Shown piece by piece: positions 54,701 through 60,700 of a stretch of 64,000 nucleotides of DNA (position 1 is its first letter; every line of letters starts with the position of its first letter). Made by a program: the position numbers and the translations under genes. The notes beneath the pieces are model-generated. The model did not search any database, was not told the DNA's origin, and saw only the letters and a list, made by a program, of their open reading frames with translations. This DNA comes from Acanthopleuribacter pedis (GTDB lineage Bacteria > Acidobacteriota > Holophagae > Acanthopleuribacterales > Acanthopleuribacteraceae). The stretch lies in assembly GCF_017377855.1 (NCBI RefSeq), contig NZ_JAFREP010000010.1:62001-126000 (forward strand). The letters run 5' to 3'.

Positions 54701-57700
54701 GACCACCCCGAACCACACGTCTTTGTGGTGTCGGCCCGCGACCAAAGCCGGCTCAAAGCCGCCGCGGCCAATTTGCACGACTTTGTGGCCGCTCGGCTCA
54801 CCCAAGCCGCGCCAACCGCGCCGCGGACCCTCGCCGATCCGGCGTTGGTCCAACAACTCCGCGAACAACTCGACCTCATTTGTGGGTTGCCCGAGGGCTT
54901 TGGCGATGACCAGCGCTTTCAAGAGGCCGGGATTGAACCGATCCACCGCATTGTGTTGATGGAACGTGTACAGGACCACTTCGCCCTGTCGCTCTCAACG
55001 CGCGATTTCCTGGCGGCGGAAACCCTGGCCGCCGCGGCGGGGCTGTTGGCCGAAGCGGGCCTTGGCGACACCGCCGCAACGCCGGTCGTTGCACACGCGC
55101 TTTCGCCGCGGGATTTGGCGTACACGCTCCAAGTCGGCCGTGAAGCCATGGACCAACGGCTGGCCGTGGTTGCCGAAACCTGCGAGGAACTTTTGGCCGC
55201 TCTGGCAGCCTTCGGCCGAGATGAACACCATCCCGGCCTGTTCTCGGGCCGCGCCGGTAAAAACCGCCAAACGCTCGATCTGCAGCAGGCACCCGAACTC
55301 GTTGACCGCTGGTTGGCCGAGGGACGTCGCCAAACCTTGGCCGAACTCTGGGTACAGGGCGCCGATTTCGATTGGCAACTTCTGGTTCGCGGTCGACAAC
55401 CCCAACGGCTCGCGCTGCCCGGCTATCCCTTTGCGAAGGAACCCTGCCCGGTGGCCTGGTTTGACGGCCCGCCGGCGCCCCAACCGGACGCGGCCCAGCC
55501 GGCGGTGGAACCCGTCGCGCCTACCAACGGCCTGATGCTCGCGCGTTTGACGCGCAACATGGGTCCCTACGAGGCCAAACTCGAAGCCGTGTTACAAACC
55601 CGCGATCCCGAAATCATCGAGACCTTTAACCAATGGCTGGTCAAGCTGTTGTTCGTGCAACTGCGCGCGCGCGGCGCCTTCCGCTCTGCTGTCGCGATGG
55701 ACCCCACGGCCATGCGCCGGGAGGCGGGGATTCTGGACAAGTTCGACCGCTGGTGGCAAGAGGCGGTGGGCGTATTGACGGAAACCGGTTACCTGGAAGG
55801 CGACGCCGCCGGGATTCGCCCCACGGCCCAGGCCGAGGCGCTGGAAGCGGATGCGGTGCTGTGGCAACGCTGGTCCGATTTGGCCCAAACCTTTAACCGC
55901 GTGCCCGAGCTCCAAACCGCGGTGGTTTTGACCGGTGATTGCATGCGCCGTTTGCCCGAGATCCTGACCGGCGCGGTTCTGGTCACCGACGTCTTGTTCC
56001 CCAAGGCCTCGATGGAAAAGATGGAGGGGCTGTACAAAAACAACGAGGTGCCGGACACGCTCAACCGCATCGCGGCCGAGGCCGCCAAAACCTTCATCGA
56101 GGAAAAACGGCGCCAGGACCCCAACGCGCGGATTCGCATCATCGAGATCGGCGCGGGCACCGGCGGCACCACCGCCATTGTATTGCCGCACCTGAAACCG
56201 GTGGCCGAGCACATCGCAAGCTACTGCTATACGGATCTGTCCAAGGCGTTTTTGAAACACGCGGAAAAGCACTATGGCCCGGATGCGCCGTACCTGGAAT
56301 ACCGCATTTGCAACATCGAAAAGCCGTTGGCGGAACAGGGTTTTGAAACGGGCACCTACGACATCGCCATCGCCGCCAACGTGTTGCACGCCACCCAGGA
56401 CATTCGCCGCACCTTGCGCCACACCGCCGCGGCACTGAAACGGGGCGGCATTGTGATTCTCAACGAGGGTATTGAAAAAACCATCTTTAACACATTGGTT
56501 TTCGGCCTGTTTGACGGCTGGTCGTACTACGAGGACGCCGACCTGCGGCTGCCAGGCTCGCCGTTGCTGCCGACGGAACGTTGGCAACAGGTGCTGGGTG
56601 AGGAAGTGGGGCCGGTGTTGTTCCCCGTACCTTCCGCGGAGATCACCGGCCAGCAGATTATTGTGGCGGAACGCTGCACCGTGCCGCGCCCGACCCGCGG
56701 CGGCCCGCCACCGCTTCAGCGGGCAAACGCCGAGGTCGCCGGCGCCGAAAGCCGGCTTACGACTCCCGAAAACCAGGTCACCTCCGCCGTGGTGGCCGGC
56801 GCCGAGGCACGGGTTCGCGAGACCCTGAAAAAACACCTTAGCGCGGCATTGGACTTGGCCGCGGCGCGCATTGATGAGGAAGCTTCTTTTGCGGATTACG
56901 GCGTCGACTCCATCACCGGCGCCAACCTGATCGCGGATATCAACGCGGATCTGGGCATCGACCTCAACACCACCAGCCTGTTCGACCACAACTCGGTCGC
57001 GAGAATGACGGCCTTTATTCTCAAGCGTTTCGCGGCACGGATGCAACCGGCCGAACCAAGCGCATCGGCGCAACCGGCCGCCCCGCGTCCCGGCGCGGTA
57101 GCAGATCGCGTGTTGGCCGTGCTCCTGGATCGTCTCGGCGAAGCGCTGGGCATGGAACCAACGCGCATCAACCACGAGGATTCGTTCGCCGATTACGGCG
57201 TCGATTCCATCACTGGTTCCAACCTGATTGCCGACATCAACGACGACCTGGGCATCGCGCTCAGCACCACCCGTTTGTTCGACTACAACTCGGTGCAGTT
57301 GATGGCCGATCACATTGTCGCCCGCTTCGGCAACCAGATCAGCGTCCCCCAAAAGACACCACCCGTGCCACGGCCTCCCGTCGCTTCAACCCCCTCGCCG
57401 GCAGCCACAACCCCGGCCGCGGCCGGCATCACGGCGCCAAGCGAAGCGGGCACGCGCCAACCCATCGCGATCATCGGCATGAGCGGGCGGTTCGCCCAAT
57501 CACCCAACCTCGACGCCTTTTGGGAACACCTCAAAAACGGCGACGACCTGGTTTCAAAAATCACGCGCTGGGATCTTTCCAAAACCCCGGATCAGGAAGG
57601 CCACCCGGTCTGCTTGCACGGCGGCTTTTTGGAGGACGTGGCCTCGTTTGATCCGCTCTTTTTCAAAATCTCCGGCACGGAAGCCCTGTACACCGATCCC

Positions 57701-60700
57701 CAGCAACGCCTCTTCCTAGAAGAAGCTTGGAAGGCGCTGGAAGACGCGGGTTACGCCGGTTCGGGCCTGGCCGGTTCGGCCTGCGGGGTCTACATGGCCT
57801 GCGGCGAATCCGATTACCTCGACCTGTTCAAGGGTGACATCCCGGCGCAGGGTTTCTGGGGCAACGCCAACTCGATTACCCCGGCGCGCATCGCCTACCA
57901 CCTCGACCTACAAGGCCCGGCGATCACGGTCGACACCGCCTGTTCCAGTTCGCTGGTGGCGACCCACCTCGCCTGTCAGGGCTTGTGGTTGGGTGAAACG
58001 GACATGGCCCTTGCCGGCGGCGTTTTTGTGCAGAGCACCCCCGAATTCCAATTGATGGCAACCCGCGCGGGCATGCTCTCGCCCACCGGCCGCTGCCACA
58101 CCTTCGACAGCCGCGCCGACGGATTTGTTCCGGGCGAGGGTTGCGGGGTGATCGTGCTGAAACGTTTGGCGGACGCTATCGCGGACGGCGATCCCATCCA
58201 CGGCGTCATCGACGGCAGCGGCGTCAACCAAGACGGCACCTCCAACGGCATTACCGCGCCGAGCGCGCTGTCGCAGGAACGCCTGGAAACCATGGTCTAC
58301 CAACGGTTCGGCATCGACCCACGCGATATCCACATGGTCGAAGCCCACGGGACCGGCACCATCCTCGGCGACCCCATCGAATACGAAGCACTGACCAACG
58401 CCTTCCGTCGCTTTACCGACGACACGGCTTTTTGCGCGCTGGGTTCGGTCAAAACCAACATCGGCCACGTGGCCACCGGCGCGGGCATGGCCGGAATCCT
58501 CAAAATCCTGCTGGCGATGCGCCATCGCCACATCCCGCCTTCGCTCCACTTCCAAGAGGGCAACCCCAACATTCACTTTGACGGAACCCCTTTTTACGTC
58601 AATACCGAAACGCGACCCTGGACCACCGCGCCAAATATACCGCGACGCGCGGCGATCAGCGGCTTCGGGTTCAGCGGCACCAACGCGCACCTGGTCCTGC
58701 GCGAGGCACCGCCGCTCCAGCGGGTCCACCCCGTCAACCCGGCCTACCTGGTGGTGTTTAGCGCCCGCACCGAGGCGCAACTTCGCGAACTGGTTGCCAA
58801 CCAAGTCACCTGGTGCCGCGAGCACGCGGGATTTGATCTGGGCAACCTGAGTTTCACCTTGTTCGTCGGCCGCAAACACCAGGCCCATCGCCTGGTCTGC
58901 ACGGTGACAACAGGCGCGGAACTGGTCGGCCAACTCAGCACCTGGCAGGAACAAGGCGCGGCGGCTCGGGTACAAACGGCGACCCTGCCGGCCACCGGCC
59001 ACCGCGAAAAAGCCACGCTGCGCGACTACGGCAACCATTGTCTGGAACAGTGCCGCGCGGGCGACGCCGCCACCTATGTGGAACACCTGGAAGCGATCGG
59101 GGAACTGTACTTGCAGGGCTACCGCCTGGCTTATGAAACCTTGTTCGCGGCGGGCCACGGTCGCCTATCGCTGCCGGTTTATCCTTTCGCCAAAGAACGC
59201 TATTGGCCGGATGCAGCCGAACAAAAAACCATCGCCGCTCCCGAGACCGCGGTGCCGGCGACCTTGCCCGCGGCGAACACCGAAATCGCCGCCCCCAAGG
59301 AATGGTTGTATTTCAAAGAGGAATGGGTCCCCCGTCCGATGCCCAACCATTTCGACTGGGGCAGCGCGCTCAAGCGGTACCAGGACCAAAACATCCTGTT
59401 GGTGTACTCCGACGACGGCGAACGCACCGCCTTCACCGCGTTGCTCAACAAGGTCGCGCACGCGGTTGGCATTCCCTCCTTGCCGCTGCAAACCCTGCAC
59501 GTCGACCAACTGACCACCCATCTTTTCGCCGTGGTCCCCGACGTGGTCCTTTTCCCGACCGCCCTCCCAAAAACCACGCGGATCACCGACCCGGCCGCCC
59601 GCGACGTCAACCAACTGTTCAACCTCGCGCGCACCCTCATGCAACAGGGCTGGGAAGACAAGGTCCAAATCTATTTCCTCTACCAGGGCAACAGTTTAAA
59701 CCCACGCCTGGATTGTGAAGCCTTGTCCGGCTTCCTGCGCGCCGCCATGCTGGAAAACGCGGGCCACACCTGGAAACTGATTCGTTATTACGACGGGGAA
59801 CCCACGCTCACCGCGGCCCAGGTCCTCCTGCGCGAATGGCTGCTCAGCGAGGCGGTGCTGACCGGGTCCCGCCAAAACCTGGAGATCCGTTACCAAGGCG
59901 AACACCGCGCGGTGCGCCGCCTGAGCGAAGCCACCGCCCCGCCGCCCGCGAAAACGTCGGTGTTCAAACCCAAGGCGACCTATGTCGTGGCCGGGGCCGC
60001 CGGCTACATCGGTGGCCGCTTCTGCCGCGAGCTGGCACGCCGCTACCAGGCGCGTTTGATTCTGCTCTCGCGCCGACCCGTCGCCGAATCGGCCGATTTC
60101 CACCGTGAACTGGAAACCCTGGGCGCCGAGGTCCACCCGATCTCCGTCGACATCACCGACCGCGCGGCCCTCTCCACCGCTTGGTCCACCATCCAACAAC
60201 TGGGCCCGATCCACGGCGTGGCCAACCTGGCCCGCACCCACGAGGACCGCATGATCGCCATGAAGGACTGGGCCTCCTTCGCACGGGTCATCCAAACCAA
60301 GGTCCAAGGCACCCTGCTCCTCGATGAACTGACCCGCGACGAACCGCTCGACTTTTTCCTGTCGTTTTCCTCGCTGGGCGCCTTCGGCGTCGCCGGCTCC
60401 GCCGATTACGCCTACGCCACCGCCTTCCAAAACGCCTTCGCCCGCTACCGGCAAAAGCTGGTGGCGCTGGGCCGCCGCTCCGGGGTTTCGCTGACCCAAG
60501 CCTGGGGACCCTGGCTGCAAGACAGGCTGTTTCCCGAAACCCGTGCCCAACTACAAGACGCGGGGTACAGCTTGATCGGCGTCGACGCCGGCTTCGCCGC
60601 GATTGAATCGGGGCTGGCCTCACGCCGCGCGACCGAAGCCGATCCGGTCATCGGCCTGATGGGCGTGCAGGACCGCGAACGGGTGGCGCGCGAATTCGGC

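Noticed and set aside
56800..57340. Tandem ACPs as beta-branching (HMGS-type) carriers
   Set aside because: The Trp expected six residues after the phosphopantetheine Ser in branching ACPs is absent (GVDSITGANLI). The ACP at 50020-50240 has a Trp, but at a different spacing. No HMGS cassette is in the window.
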